From the NCBI GenBank assembly GCA_944389515.1, contig CALXMQ010000004.1, positions 1 to 64,000 on the forward strand: DNA of 64,000 bases, given 5' to 3'. The notes beneath the pieces are model-generated. The model ran no database searches. It saw only the letters and a program-made list of their open reading frames with translations, and was not told the DNA's origin. The translations under genes were made by a program, and so were the position numbers. Positions 28,886 through 37,741 of the stretch are shown here, one piece after another (the first letter of the stretch is position 1; every line of letters begins with the position of its first letter). This DNA is from an uncultured Alphaproteobacteria bacterium (GTDB lineage Bacteria; Pseudomonadota; Alphaproteobacteria; Rs-D84).

Positions 28886-28891
28886 TGTCAA
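28886..28891 (-). promoter_or_regulatory. -35 element upstream of acpP
   Basis: Perfect TTGACA on the minus strand; the -10 is weak (ATAGTT near 28864). Just upstream lie two direct copies of TTATAATTT. Confidence 0.35.
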
Positions 28892-28941
28892 GAAATTATA
28901 ACAAATTATAACAAACGCTTGACAAAGGCAAAAATATATGA

Positions 28942-29940
28942 CTATGCCATAATCTCGGACAACAAATTATTCATATTGGTACGAAAGTCTTCTTTATCAG
29001 ATGCCCACGTCAGTTGACGCATAATAAATTTATTTACATCATCCATTGTCAAATTTGGTATACCTGCGGCACGTGCCACACGTTGCCACGCAATCCGCGG
29101 ATCTGTTAAATGCCCACGACCACGCCCTGGGAAAACCCAACGACCATCTTGGGGTAAATCTTGCAATAACACAACCGCCATATCAGACAAAGGCATATCA
29201 CGCCAAGTATAATGATTAAAATCTAAATCGCGCCACTGCATCGAAAACACCTGGGACTTTGATGCGAAACCATATATCAGCATTAAAAATGCCGCACGTA
29301 AATTTGTATCCGCCACATTTTCAATGGCATGCACCAATCGATGAAACCCAGATTTATTCAACGGCCGTATACGACGATTTTGTTGTATCTTTGGCAACCC
29401 AACCCCAGGATTGATTTTGGCATATCCTGTATCAACCGCATACTTAAAAACACTTTGCAAGAATTCTTGCATGCGTCCTGCGATTGCCGGCCCATTGATT
29501 TGTGAAATCGTATTTGTAATATCATCAGATGTTATATCTGTAATATTTTTATCCATCAGTGGGACTAAATGCCGTGCAATGGCGCGTTCTAATTTATCAC
29601 GTGATACACTGTTACGACGCACACGTTTTTCCAAATATATATCCAGAAATTTTTTTAATGTAATTTTTTTACGGTGCACATGCGGTTTTTCCATCGCAGC
29701 CGCCAACACATCTGCAACCGCGCCACGCGCAGTTTCAATATCAACATCAGGATAATTACCAATTATAATACGACGATCACGACCATGAACACGTCTGCGT
29801 ACAAAAAAAGTTTTCACCCCACGACTGGTTACATACATGCGCAGGCGCGGTTCAGATATATCCTGGACAACATCAAATCCGACACTGGGTGCTGGTAAAT
29901 TATCCAATATGAACGGATTAAAAAAGAACTGATGCGCCAT
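28942..29940 (-). CDS. Degenerate tyrosine-recombinase-like protein
   Basis: 332 aa. Residues about 20-85 resemble the arm-type DNA-binding domain of phage and island integrases (YVTSRGVKTFFVRRRV, IIIGNYPDVDIETARG). A SAM-like core-binding domain and a catalytic-domain fold follow (FLMLIYGFASKSQVFSMQW). The catalytic set is missing: the first Arg position reads SKSQ, the HxxR box is replaced by MDDVNKF, and no C-terminal Tyr stands in context. So it probably binds DNA but does not recombine. It is the last gene after the three paralogs at 29966-31401, 25 bases downstream. Confidence 0.7.
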   Translation of the reverse strand: MAHQFFFNPFILDNLPAPSVGFDVVQDISEPRLRMYVTSRGVKTFFVRRRVHGRDRRIIIGNYPDVDIETARGAVADVLAAAMEKPHVHRKKITLKKFLDIYLEKRVRRNSVSRDKLERAIARHLVPLMDKNITDITSDDITNTISQINGPAIAGRMQEFLQSVFKYAVDTGYAKINPGVGLPKIQQNRRIRPLNKSGFHRLVHAIENVADTNLRAAFLMLIYGFASKSQVFSMQWRDLDFNHYTWRDMPLSDMAVVLLQDLPQDGRWVFPGRGRGHLTDPRIAWQRVARAAGIPNLTMDDVNKFIMRQLTWASDKEDFRTNMNNLLSEIMA

Positions 29941-29965
29941 GACCCGCCCCTTTTGTTACATTTAA

Positions 29966-30577
29966 TTATCTCGCATTTTGGTCAAACAATTTATTACGCC
30001 AAAAATTCATAAGTTTACCTACACTGTCTTCATATTTTACCTTGGTCTGGAAATAATCTTTATTACGCTGATAAAACGCACAATCTTTATTTCTGCAACG
30101 ACCACCATATAAATTATCTGGATGAAAGCTACGACAAAGTTTCGTAGTGTAATCAAACGCATCTTCACGGCACAAAATTTTTACACATGCCGTGCAATTT
30201 TCATCTGTATACGTTTTACTATCAAATGCGCGCACTAACGCATCATATTTATCTGTTACATCAATATGCAACGCTTCGCAGTCTTTATTTAATTGACGCC
30301 AATCTTTGATGCATTGATACGCCCGTCCAACAAACGTGGTTCTTGGTCTGGGTTGCTGATTGATATATTCTACAATATCACCAACTGTGTCACAGTGAAC
30401 CGCATAATCATATGGGATTCGTACATTTAATTTTTTTTCAATCGCCCCAATCAGTACAACCTTGTCCAGGCTATCCAAGCCACAATCTGTATCCAATACA
30501 GTATTATTATTGATATACTTTTTATTGATACGAAAATGTTCAGATATAATTTTTTTCACAGAATTTTCAGTATTCAT
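29966..30577 (-). CDS. ACP domain fused to Cys-rich module (paralog 3)
   Basis: 203 aa from ATG 30577 (AAAGGA upstream). Residues about 1-75 are an acyl-carrier domain: helix pattern KKIISEHFRINKKYI, phosphopantetheine Ser in CGLDSLDKVV, then IPYDYAVHCDTVGDIVEYI, matching the nearby AcpP line by line. The rest is related to the two genes upstream: CRNKDCAFY, KDYFQTKVKYE and NFWRNKLF. A DSL-type carrier on an unknown basic Cys module suggests delivery of an acyl or other phosphopantetheine-bound group. Function unknown. Confidence 0.75.
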   Translation of the reverse strand: MNTENSVKKIISEHFRINKKYINNNTVLDTDCGLDSLDKVVLIGAIEKKLNVRIPYDYAVHCDTVGDIVEYINQQPRPRTTFVGRAYQCIKDWRQLNKDCEALHIDVTDKYDALVRAFDSKTYTDENCTACVKILCREDAFDYTTKLCRSFHPDNLYGGRCRNKDCAFYQRNKDYFQTKVKYEDSVGKLMNFWRNKLFDQNAR

Positions 30578-30591
30578 TTTACTAATCCTTT

Positions 30592-30969
30592 TTATCTGCA
30601 ATTTGCGAATTTTTGTGCCCAATAAATTTTACGCTGCTTGACCAAAGCACGATACACATGCTTGGCTTCGAAATAACGTACATTATTTTGATAATATGGA
30701 CACACAGATGTATCACACGGCTTTTCACAATTAAATCGCATACAATTACCCTGTCCTATACGGGCAAAAATTATATTATCATATTTGAAATCTGGAACCA
30801 TACACGCATATGTTGTAACACAACCTGCGTCATGCCCAGACAACTTCTTTTTCGCCAATTTGAATTTACGTGCCGCCGTTTTTACATCAGCGCACAGCTT
30901 TTTATATTCCGCATAATCTGCATGAATTGTGTACCGTGGCGTTTTTGTTATATACGTCCATCCAGACAT
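30592..30969 (-). CDS. Unknown Cys-containing protein (paralog 2)
   Basis: 125 aa, basic, no signal peptide. N-terminal HADYAEYKKLC helix matches paralog 1 (CADFTEYRKLN). C-terminal module: CMRF, CDTSVCPYY, VRYFEAKHVYRAL and IYWAQKF. Four or five Cys could bind a metal. Gap of 14-15 bases to each neighbour, so one transcript. No family recognised. Confidence 0.7.
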   Translation of the reverse strand: MSGWTYITKTPRYTIHADYAEYKKLCADVKTAARKFKLAKKKLSGHDAGCVTTYACMVPDFKYDNIIFARIGQGNCMRFNCEKPCDTSVCPYYQNNVRYFEAKHVYRALVKQRKIYWAQKFANCR

Positions 30970-30984
30970 AATTACTTCCTTTTT

Positions 30985-31401
30985 TTATTTTATACGATTA
31001 AATTTTTCACGCCAAAAGACATTACGATTACGTTTCAAAACTTCGTATTGTATTTTGTTTTCAAAATATTCCCGATTAAATGAATAATATTTGCATTTAT
31101 CTTTATCACACGGCCAACAACTTTTAACAAAATTTGGACATTCAAATTCATATTCACGCAATACAGGCATCCCCGTTTCAAAATCCAGTTCTGGCCGCCA
31201 TACCTTTTGCACACACCCAGCAAAAATCTGGGCTGGTGGCACAATCCCATAATTTTTACCAACATTTGCCATCATACCAATATACGCACGACGCATATTT
31301 CGATGCACATTTGATATTTGTGAATTTAACTTTCGATATTCTGTAAAATCTGCACAAATTTGTTTTCCAGAATTATTCATTAAATATTTAATTATTTTCA
31401 T
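30985..31401 (-). CDS. Unknown Cys-containing protein (paralog 1)
   Basis: 138 aa, starting 19 bases after lepA, with AAGG 8 bases before ATG 31401. Same architecture as the next two genes: N-terminal CADFTEYRKLN helix, then CPNF, CDKDKCKYY, REYFENKIQYEVL and VFWREKF. No membrane segment or signal. Function unknown; position ties it to lepA. Confidence 0.7.
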   Translation of the reverse strand: MKIIKYLMNNSGKQICADFTEYRKLNSQISNVHRNMRRAYIGMMANVGKNYGIVPPAQIFAGCVQKVWRPELDFETGMPVLREYEFECPNFVKSCWPCDKDKCKYYSFNREYFENKIQYEVLKRNRNVFWREKFNRIK

Positions 31402-31420
31402 GGCAACGCCTTTGGTATTA

Positions 31421-33217
31421 TCAGTTTACTTTTAATGCATTTATAAATGCAGACTGTGGAATTTCTACATTTCCAAATGTCCGCATACGTTTTTTTCCCT
31501 CCTTTTGCTTTTCCAGCAACTTGCGCTTACGCGTAATATCACCACCATAACATTTGGCAGTCACATCTTTACGATACGCCGCAATGGTTTCACGTGCGAT
31601 AATTTTCCCACCGATTGCGGCCTGTAATGGTATTTTGAATTGATGCCGTGGGATTAAATCCTTTAACCGTTCAACGATTTGCCGACCGCGTTTTTCTGCG
31701 AAACTGCGATGACACATAAACGACAAAGGTTCTACATTTTCATCATTGACCAATATTGATACCTTAACCAAATCAGACGGCCGATACCCCTGAACCACAT
31801 AATCAAACGACGCATATCCTGATGATATAGATTTAACCCGGTCATAAAAATCGAACACAATTTCTGCCAATGGTAATTGATAAACCAACACGGCCCGATT
31901 TCCAACATATGAAATATTTTCCTGAACCCCACGCCGTTCTGCACACAACGACATAATTCCACCCATATATTTATCAGGCATCATAATTGTCGCACGCACC
32001 CACGGTTCTTCAACAGATGCGATTCGTGTTGGATCTGGCATATCAGCAGGATTTTCTAAATCCATAACCGACCCATCACGTAAATAAACCTTGTATAACA
32101 CACTGGGCACAGTGTTTATCAAATTCAGTCCAAATTCACGTCGCAACCGTTCACTGATTATTTCCATATGCAGCAAGCCTAAAAATCCGCAACGCAACCC
32201 AAACCCCAGCGCAGATGATTTTTCAACAGTAAATACAAACGATGCATCGTTTAACGCTAACTTTTCTGCCCCATCACGCAACGCCGGATAATCATCTGCT
32301 TCGACCGGAAAGAACGATGCAAACACCACCGGCACAGATGGCTTGAACCCAGGTAACGGAACACAACTTGCCCCACTGCGCGCATCAACAATAGTATCCC
32401 CAACCTTGCAGTCATGGATTGTTTTCATACCTGTGATAATAAATCCAATTTCACCCGTTTCCAACGAATCGACATCAACCATCTTAGGTGTAAAATATCC
32501 AATTTTTTCAATAATATATTCTGCACCGGTTGCCATAAATCGTATTTTTTGTCCGCGCGACAGATTACCATCCACAACGCGCACCAACACCACAACCCCC
32601 AGATATGAATCATACCAAGAATCCACCAACAACGCACGTGCCGGCGCATTTTCATCGCCACGTGGTGCCGGTAATTTTTGCACAATTTCTTCTAATAATT
32701 CTGGAACACCTGCCCCAGTTTTACCAGACACGCATAACGCATTTGCCGCGTCCAATCCGATTACATCTGCAATTTGTTCACGTGTTGCATCAACATCACT
32801 GGACGGCAAATCAATTTTATTCAGCACAGGCAACATTTCTAAATCATTATCCAATGCCAAATACGCATTTGCCAACGTTTGCGCTTGGACCCCTTGGGTT
32901 GCGTCAACTAAAATCAACGCACCTTCGCATGCCGCCAAAGAACGTGATACTTCATACGAAAAATCGACATGGCCTGGTGTATCCATCAAATTTAACTGAT
33001 ACGTTTGACCATCTTTGGCTGTGTAATTCAATCGAACTGTTTGCGCCTTTATCGTGATACCCCGTTCACGTTCTATATCCATCGAATCTAAAACCTGAGC
33101 CTTCATTTCGCGTGATTGCAAACCACCAGTATATTCAATCAACCGATCAGACAATGTTGATTTTCCATGATCAATATGCGCAACAATGGCAAAGTTTCTA
33201 ATATTATGCTGTTTCAT
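31421..33217 (-). CDS. lepA: Elongation factor 4 (LepA)
   Basis: 598 aa. GTPase motifs [17 protein letters not shown] and NKIDLP are intact; the LepA-specific C-terminal domain is present ([24 protein letters not shown]). Acts on stalled or mis-translocated ribosomes and in assembly. It has a promoter and a small leader hairpin (CTGGTG/CACCAG). Likely drives the three unknown genes downstream. Confidence 0.97.
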   Translation of the reverse strand: MKQHNIRNFAIVAHIDHGKSTLSDRLIEYTGGLQSREMKAQVLDSMDIERERGITIKAQTVRLNYTAKDGQTYQLNLMDTPGHVDFSYEVSRSLAACEGALILVDATQGVQAQTLANAYLALDNDLEMLPVLNKIDLPSSDVDATREQIADVIGLDAANALCVSGKTGAGVPELLEEIVQKLPAPRGDENAPARALLVDSWYDSYLGVVVLVRVVDGNLSRGQKIRFMATGAEYIIEKIGYFTPKMVDVDSLETGEIGFIITGMKTIHDCKVGDTIVDARSGASCVPLPGFKPSVPVVFASFFPVEADDYPALRDGAEKLALNDASFVFTVEKSSALGFGLRCGFLGLLHMEIISERLRREFGLNLINTVPSVLYKVYLRDGSVMDLENPADMPDPTRIASVEEPWVRATIMMPDKYMGGIMSLCAERRGVQENISYVGNRAVLVYQLPLAEIVFDFYDRVKSISSGYASFDYVVQGYRPSDLVKVSILVNDENVEPLSFMCHRSFAEKRGRQIVERLKDLIPRHQFKIPLQAAIGGKIIARETIAAYRKDVTAKCYGGDITRKRKLLEKQKEGKKRMRTFGNVEIPQSAFINALKVN

Positions 33218-33254
33218 ACAAAAATCCTGGTGCAGACCATCAAACTATGCGGCA

Positions 33255-33283
33255 ATGATACACCAGTATATATAAACTTGCAA
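33255..33283 (-). promoter_or_regulatory. Promoter of lepA and downstream genes
   Basis: Minus-strand TTGCAA (33278-33283), 17-base spacer, TATCAT (33255-33260). Confidence 0.6.
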
Positions 33284-33290
33284 TCTGTTT

Positions 33291-33758
33291 TTATCTTTTA
33301 TTTGTATTTAATATTTTGCCCATTATGTATTTACCACCAATATTGATATATCCATGCCTGGAATAAAATTGTGCGGCTTGGATTGTCGGCACACGTTGCA
33401 ATACAATCGCACCGACGCCATTTGCACAACAATATTCTTCATACGTTCGCAGCAATGTTCCACCAATTCCAGACCGATGATACCGCTTGTCCACAAATAA
33501 ACTGTCTATCTTGGACTGAACAATGTTTCCGCACCACTGCTGAAATACTGGTGCACCTAAAATTTTACCTTTGATAAATCCCAATGGTCCCCATACACCG
33601 TTATACAAGAATAAAATATGCCCACGACTTTGCACATCATCACGCAATGTACCCTGTATCCCAATCGCAGCCCCCGGCCGCACCTGATCCACAATACAAT
33701 ACAGACTGTTCACCAAAGAATCACTTACATTAAAAACTTGATTTACTGGCGATTTCAT
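33291..33758 (-). CDS. GNAT-family N-acetyltransferase
   Basis: 155 aa. The acetyl-CoA loop is DKRYHRSGIGGTLLRTYEE (motif A) and motif B is QAAQFYSRHGYINIGGKYIMGK. Substrate not readable. Its ATG directly follows the rbfA stop, so translation is probably coupled. Confidence 0.82.
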   Translation of the reverse strand: MKSPVNQVFNVSDSLVNSLYCIVDQVRPGAAIGIQGTLRDDVQSRGHILFLYNGVWGPLGFIKGKILGAPVFQQWCGNIVQSKIDSLFVDKRYHRSGIGGTLLRTYEEYCCANGVGAIVLQRVPTIQAAQFYSRHGYINIGGKYIMGKILNTNKR

Positions 33759-33759
33759 A

Positions 33760-34113
33760 TTATTCGCTTAAACCATCTAATAATTTATCAATGCGTTCTG
33801 CCCGGTCCAAAGTATCATCATATTCGAATCGGATTTCAGGCACATATTTTTGATTCATCCGCGCTGCTAATTCATACCGCACAGTCTTGGTAATTTCGTC
33901 TAATCGTTTTTGTACCATGGCAATATCGTTATTACGCGAATAATAAAACAAGCGCACAAATTGCAATCCACCATGCGCCACCGCCCCCACCAATGACACC
34001 CCAGATACAATTTTATCATCACCAAAATCATCGCGCAGAATTTCTGCAACCAAAGTCTGAACTTTACTGGCAATACGCTGTGCACGATTAGAATTATTAT
34101 TTTGCCGTTTCAT
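33760..34113 (-). CDS. rbfA: Ribosome-binding factor A
   Basis: 117 aa, KH-like fold. RAQRIASKVQTLVAEILRDDF at the start and the VPEIRFEYDDTLDRAERIDKLL end are family hallmarks. Helps 30S maturation. First gene before the GNAT gene. Confidence 0.93.
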   Translation of the reverse strand: MKRQNNNSNRAQRIASKVQTLVAEILRDDFGDDKIVSGVSLVGAVAHGGLQFVRLFYYSRNNDIAMVQKRLDEITKTVRYELAARMNQKYVPEIRFEYDDTLDRAERIDKLLDGLSE

Positions 34114-34199
34114 GCTTTATCCATTTATATATTCGATTGTAAATTATAAAATAATAAATTACAATCAAGTAAATTTTTTGTCCAACGGAAAGGAAACTT

Positions 34200-34775
34200 A
34201 TGAAATTCGCAGAATATATTTTAAGTAAATCAGAAAGTCGCGCATACGCATGGATTGTATTTATTTTAACAATCTGCGAATCGATATTTTTGTTTATTCC
34301 ACCCGAAGTATTTATGACCCCACCAATTATTGCGAATAAAAAGCGCGCTGTTCCGATAACGATTGCGGCATCATTGGGATCTATTGTTGGCGGTATATTG
34401 GCATATATGATTGGCGCCTGGTTATGGGATTCTTTGGGCCAATGGATAATACACACATTTACCAATCCAGAATTGATTGAAACGGCAATAAAACCGATGT
34501 TCAGCAAATATGGCATTTTAATAATTGTGCTGACTGCTGTTACCCCGATACCATATAAATTATTAGCCATATGGTTGGGATTTATCGGATATCCACTGTG
34601 GATATTTGTTGGTGTATCTGCGATATTCCGCACTGGTCGTTTTGCAATAATTGCGACGTTATTGTATTTTTTCCAAGAACGCGCGAACGCAATCGTCAAG
34701 AAATACTTTTGGCCATTGACAATCGGTGCAATTATTGCGGCCGGATTGGGCATCGGATTGATATCACTGTTTTAA
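34200..34775 (+). CDS. DedA/VTT-family membrane protein
   Basis: 191 aa, four to five membrane helices, with the VTT-type pattern: ESIFLFIPPEVFMTPP re-entrant segment, GSIVGGILAYMIG, and AVTPIPYKLLAIWLG. Family members move lipids such as undecaprenyl phosphate across the inner membrane; YqaA-like subgroup likely. AAAGGA before ATG. A minus-strand frame over the same DNA is a shadow. Confidence 0.85.
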   Translation: MKFAEYILSKSESRAYAWIVFILTICESIFLFIPPEVFMTPPIIANKKRAVPITIAASLGSIVGGILAYMIGAWLWDSLGQWIIHTFTNPELIETAIKPMFSKYGILIIVLTAVTPIPYKLLAIWLGFIGYPLWIFVGVSAIFRTGRFAIIATLLYFFQERANAIVKKYFWPLTIGAIIAAGLGIGLISLF

Positions 34776-34783
34776 TTAAAATA

Positions 34784-35344
34784 TTAAAAGACAAAATTAA
34801 ACCGCAACCCCACGCTTTGTGTATCTGCACTGACAACAACTTGCTTTTTTTCGTCCGCAAAAATCCATGCAGATAAAAAACCGATTGCGGCACCTGCCAA
34901 AACATCATGCGTATAATGCATGCGCGCCTCTACCCGTGAAAAGCCAACAAATGTGGCCAACACATATGGCACAATCGCCTGCTTGATACCATAACGCCGA
35001 TGAATAAATGCCGCCTGTGCAAATGCATTTGCCGTATGACCAGACGGGAAACTGTCACCCCCACTGCCATTGGGACGCATTTCAAAAACATTTTCTTTTA
35101 TACCATCGACAACTGTGGATTTTATCAAATTGACTACTATCAGTTGTTTTAATCCGTTCCAATCGTAATCATACCACTTGTCCCAATCAGAATTATATAC
35201 AGTGGCACCAAAAGAATACACAGGCAAAATTTTAAAAGAAATAAAATCTCCCATTTTTTCGATAAAGTCACCACCACACGCACCAGACACCGCCCCACAC
35301 GACACAGCAACACATACCGCGCCCACTAATAAAAATCGCGACAT
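34784..35344 (-). CDS. PAP2-family phosphatase, exported
   Basis: 186 aa with an N-terminal signal sequence. The three PAP2 motifs are complete: K-x6-RP (KENVFEMRP), PSGHT and SRVEARMHYTHDV. Likely a lipid phosphatase or undecaprenyl-pyrophosphate phosphatase acting on the periplasmic side; the DedA-like gene next door would fit lipid-carrier recycling. AAGGG lies before the ATG. A terminator inside its own leader suggests control by attenuation. Confidence 0.88.
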   Translation of the reverse strand: MSRFLLVGAVCVAVSCGAVSGACGGDFIEKMGDFISFKILPVYSFGATVYNSDWDKWYDYDWNGLKQLIVVNLIKSTVVDGIKENVFEMRPNGSGGDSFPSGHTANAFAQAAFIHRRYGIKQAIVPYVLATFVGFSRVEARMHYTHDVLAGAAIGFLSAWIFADEKKQVVVSADTQSVGLRFNFVF

Positions 35345-35359
35345 TACACATCCCTTGGT

Positions 35360-35388
35360 AAAAAAACACCTGATCAGTGTTCAGGTGT
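35360..35388 (-). terminator. Terminator in the leader of the PAP2 gene
   Basis: On the minus strand ACACCTGA pairs with TCAGGTGT (7-base loop), followed by T7. It lies only 16 bases before the PAP2 start codon, so it must be bypassed for expression. Confidence 0.75.
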
Positions 35389-35850
35389 CGGGAAGTTAGT
35401 CATTCAAATATAACGATGAATCCGTTGCCTTTACCCAATGGGCTGTTGTATAGCAAACGACTTCCCGACAACTATCATGTCGGGAACACAAAGGTTAGTT
35501 ATTGCGTTATATTCGGGTGACTAAACCCGTCTACTAACACTGATGTTCATTGTAATTCTGAAACCAGAATTACGAAAAAATTTTACGCTGGGACAACAGA
35601 TAAATCAAGTCCAAAATTCCCACACACATTGTTACTATGTGACACTGGGTGCAAAACACAGATTCATACCATCATGTGCCGTGGGACAAAACAAAATACT
35701 ATTGTGTATCACCACCGTCTCACACGGTGGTTATAATTCCGTACCACCATAAAAAACATTTGTATTTATGGGGTTTTGATTGGCATCCACTGCATTATCA
35801 CCCAGTGGATTTGACCATAAAATACCATACTTATTTTTTAATTATACATC
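35360..35850 (-). promoter_or_regulatory. Long structured leader, attenuator or riboswitch-like
   Basis: This 600-base gap has no credible gene but many perfect stems: TTCCCGACA/TGTCGGGAA (35462-35486), its rival TGTCGGGAAGT/ACTTCCCGACA (35386-35470, 11 bp), CAGAATTAC/GTAATTCTG (35552-35573), ACCACCGT/ACGGTGGT (35711-35731) with rival GGTGGT/ACCACC, and ATCCACTG/CAGTGGAT (35785-35810). Read leftward, segment 2 can pair with segment 1 or with segment 3; segment 3 overlaps the base of the terminator. TATAAT at 35841-35846 could be the -10. No known riboswitch class recognised. Confidence 0.5.
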
Positions 35851-35911
35851 ACTGAATAAAGAAAAATATGTATTACGAATAAACATGCAACTTAAAATCT
35901 TTCTAATTAAA

Positions 35912-35946
35912 TAAAAAAAATCCCACCATGCGGTGGGACTTTTTAT
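35912..35946. terminator. Terminator after the 35943 fibre gene
   Basis: TCCCACC/GGTGGGA stem with a 4-base loop, T8 on the minus side and T5 on the plus side. Confidence 0.85.
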
Positions 35947-37637
35947 TCTACCCAAATTGTTGCATATGTTGTGCCACTTTCACCACCAACCGGAATTTTA
36001 ACATTTCCCTTGGTTACGGATACTTTTCCATCTGTTTGTGACACATCCGTCACAACCGCACCACTTCCCGTCACCGTACCTTTCAATGCAGTTATCTGGG
36101 ACTTGGTCGCATAAGTGCTTGCAATATTATTCCCAGATGCATCCGCCGTTGCACGTGCCGCAGTACCATCTTTATCCAACTTGTCTGCCAATGCAGTTGT
36201 CAGTCCAGAAATCTTGCTTTGTGCGATTGCAGCAGAACTGGAAATATTCGCATTTGTAATCAACGCAGGCGCAACATTACCCGACGAATTTACCACCATC
36301 ACATCATTTGCATTTGATGTACCTTGGGCTGTTGCAACCTTGCCACTCAATTCAGTCTTGGTTGCATACGTGGATGTAATAACATTTCCACTGCCATCTT
36401 GTGTTGCCTTGGTCGCGGACGTCGCGGTGGTCGCAGTATCTGCCGTATCAGCATGATCCGCGTTTGTCGCATTGGTTGCATTGGTTGCATTTGTGGCTGT
36501 TGTTGCACTGGTTGCAGTATCCGCCTTGGTTGCACTGTTTACCGTTACAACACCTGTTGAACTGACAGATATATCACCACCAGATTTCACACCACCCAAC
36601 GCATCAGCGGTCGCAGCCTTCAACACATATTCATCTGGTAAATCAGCCGATGTAATAAATCCACTGTTGTTGGTCAGCTGGCTGGTTGTGGTCGGCACAG
36701 TAATATTAATCGTTTTATTCGCAGACGCATTGGCAGTAAACGTGTCAACAGTCGCACCATTTTTCTGAATAGTCAACGTTGCATTATTTACCGTCGGAAT
36801 TGTTGGCGTGTCTGTCAAATCATCATACGAACCACTGGTTGCCACATCTGCCAACCCAGAAATCTTAGATGCCGCAATCGCTGCACTGGCTGATATATCT
36901 GCATTTACGATTGTGCCATCTGCGATTTTAGCTGACGTAACCGCACTATTTGCCAAATTATCATTTGCAACCGCACCCGTACCAATTTTTGCAGATGTAA
37001 CCGCATCATCAGCAATCATGCCACTGGATATTGTTCCTGTTGTAACATTACCAGATGAATTTGTAATAACCGCTTTATTGGCTGCGTCTGTCCCTTGGGC
37101 AATGGCGACTTTGCCATTTGCTGCTGTCTGGGCGGCACTGGCTGTGCTTTGTGCTGTTTTGGCCGCTGCGGCGGCGTCATCTGCCGCTTCTTGTGCCGCT
37201 TCGGCGGCCGCCTGGGCGGTACTGGCCGCATTTGTTGCAGTGCTGACCTTGCCAGAAACTTCCTTGATTGCGGTTACAACTGTTGTTGCAGTTGTCCCCA
37301 TATTTGTTGCATTTACTGTTCCAACCTGGGCGTTATATGTCGCGGTTGGCAATTTTGAATTCGCTGCCGTTTGGGCTGCTGCGGCTGCATCAGCCGCATC
37401 ATCAGCCGTGCTTTGCGCTGCTTCTGCTGCACTTTGGGCATTCGCAGCGGCACTGGCCGCATTTGTTGCAGTGGTACGAACAGTACCCAACGCAGAATTG
37501 GTGGCGTAATCGCCCGCAACCTGTCTGGTGCCAACCTGTTGGTCAACGTATCCCTGGGACGCAATATTTGCGTTTGCCACACTGACCGCCATCATGGCCA
37601 TAAAAGAAACTGCGAAAATACTTTTTGACTTTATCAT
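35943..37637 (-). CDS. Secreted Ala-rich coiled-coil fibre-like protein (copy 4)
   Basis: 564 aa. Signal peptide ending SVANA, then the family mark NIASQGYVDQQVG. The body is Ala/Thr/Ser coiled coil (AAEAAQSTADDAADAAAA) alternating with beta-type repeats (SAKIGTGAVANDNLANSAVT). DKDGTAARATADASGN is identical in copy 3. It ends with a compact ATIWVE. Looks like a trimeric fibre such as a phage tail fibre or autotransporter stalk, but has no membrane anchor. Function unknown. Confidence 0.75.
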   Translation of the reverse strand: MIKSKSIFAVSFMAMMAVSVANANIASQGYVDQQVGTRQVAGDYATNSALGTVRTTATNAASAAANAQSAAEAAQSTADDAADAAAAAQTAANSKLPTATYNAQVGTVNATNMGTTATTVVTAIKEVSGKVSTATNAASTAQAAAEAAQEAADDAAAAAKTAQSTASAAQTAANGKVAIAQGTDAANKAVITNSSGNVTTGTISSGMIADDAVTSAKIGTGAVANDNLANSAVTSAKIADGTIVNADISASAAIAASKISGLADVATSGSYDDLTDTPTIPTVNNATLTIQKNGATVDTFTANASANKTINITVPTTTSQLTNNSGFITSADLPDEYVLKAATADALGGVKSGGDISVSSTGVVTVNSATKADTATSATTATNATNATNATNADHADTADTATTATSATKATQDGSGNVITSTYATKTELSGKVATAQGTSNANDVMVVNSSGNVAPALITNANISSSAAIAQSKISGLTTALADKLDKDGTAARATADASGNNIASTYATKSQITALKGTVTGSGAVVTDVSQTDGKVSVTKGNVKIPVGGESGTTYATIWVE

Positions 37638-37704
37638 AACTGTATTTACCTACACTAAATCGTTTCGTTCCACTGCTTTATTTATTTTATTCAACTGTTC
37701 CCTG

Positions 37705-37734
37705 TTGTGTGCGGTGTATTTGCACCGCACACAA
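37705..37734. repeat. 12-bp perfect hairpin between fibre genes
   Basis: TTGTGTGCGGTG and CACCGCACACAA around a 6-base loop, just after the copy 3 stop. T5 follows only on the plus side, so on the transcribed strand it is more like a stability element. Confidence 0.65.
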
Positions 37735-37741
37735 TTTTTCA

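Noticed and set aside
34097-34753. Long minus-strand frame over the DedA-like gene
   Set aside because: It is the mirror of a clear VTT membrane protein with good ribosome site on plus; the minus product has no family features.
35453-35461. GCAAACGAC, resembling the start of a tmRNA tag
   Set aside because: No tRNA-like ends, no GTTCGA arm and no Ala-Ala-stop tag end follow; chance match in a structured region.
35400-35940. RNase P RNA or 6S RNA as identity of the structured region
   Set aside because: The conserved GAAAGTCCGGGC and ACAGAAA elements of RNase P are missing, and I cannot identify a 6S fold.
36808-37509. Long plus-strand frames over the fibre genes
   Set aside because: Ala-rich coding DNA on the minus strand gives open frames on plus; no starts with ribosome sites.
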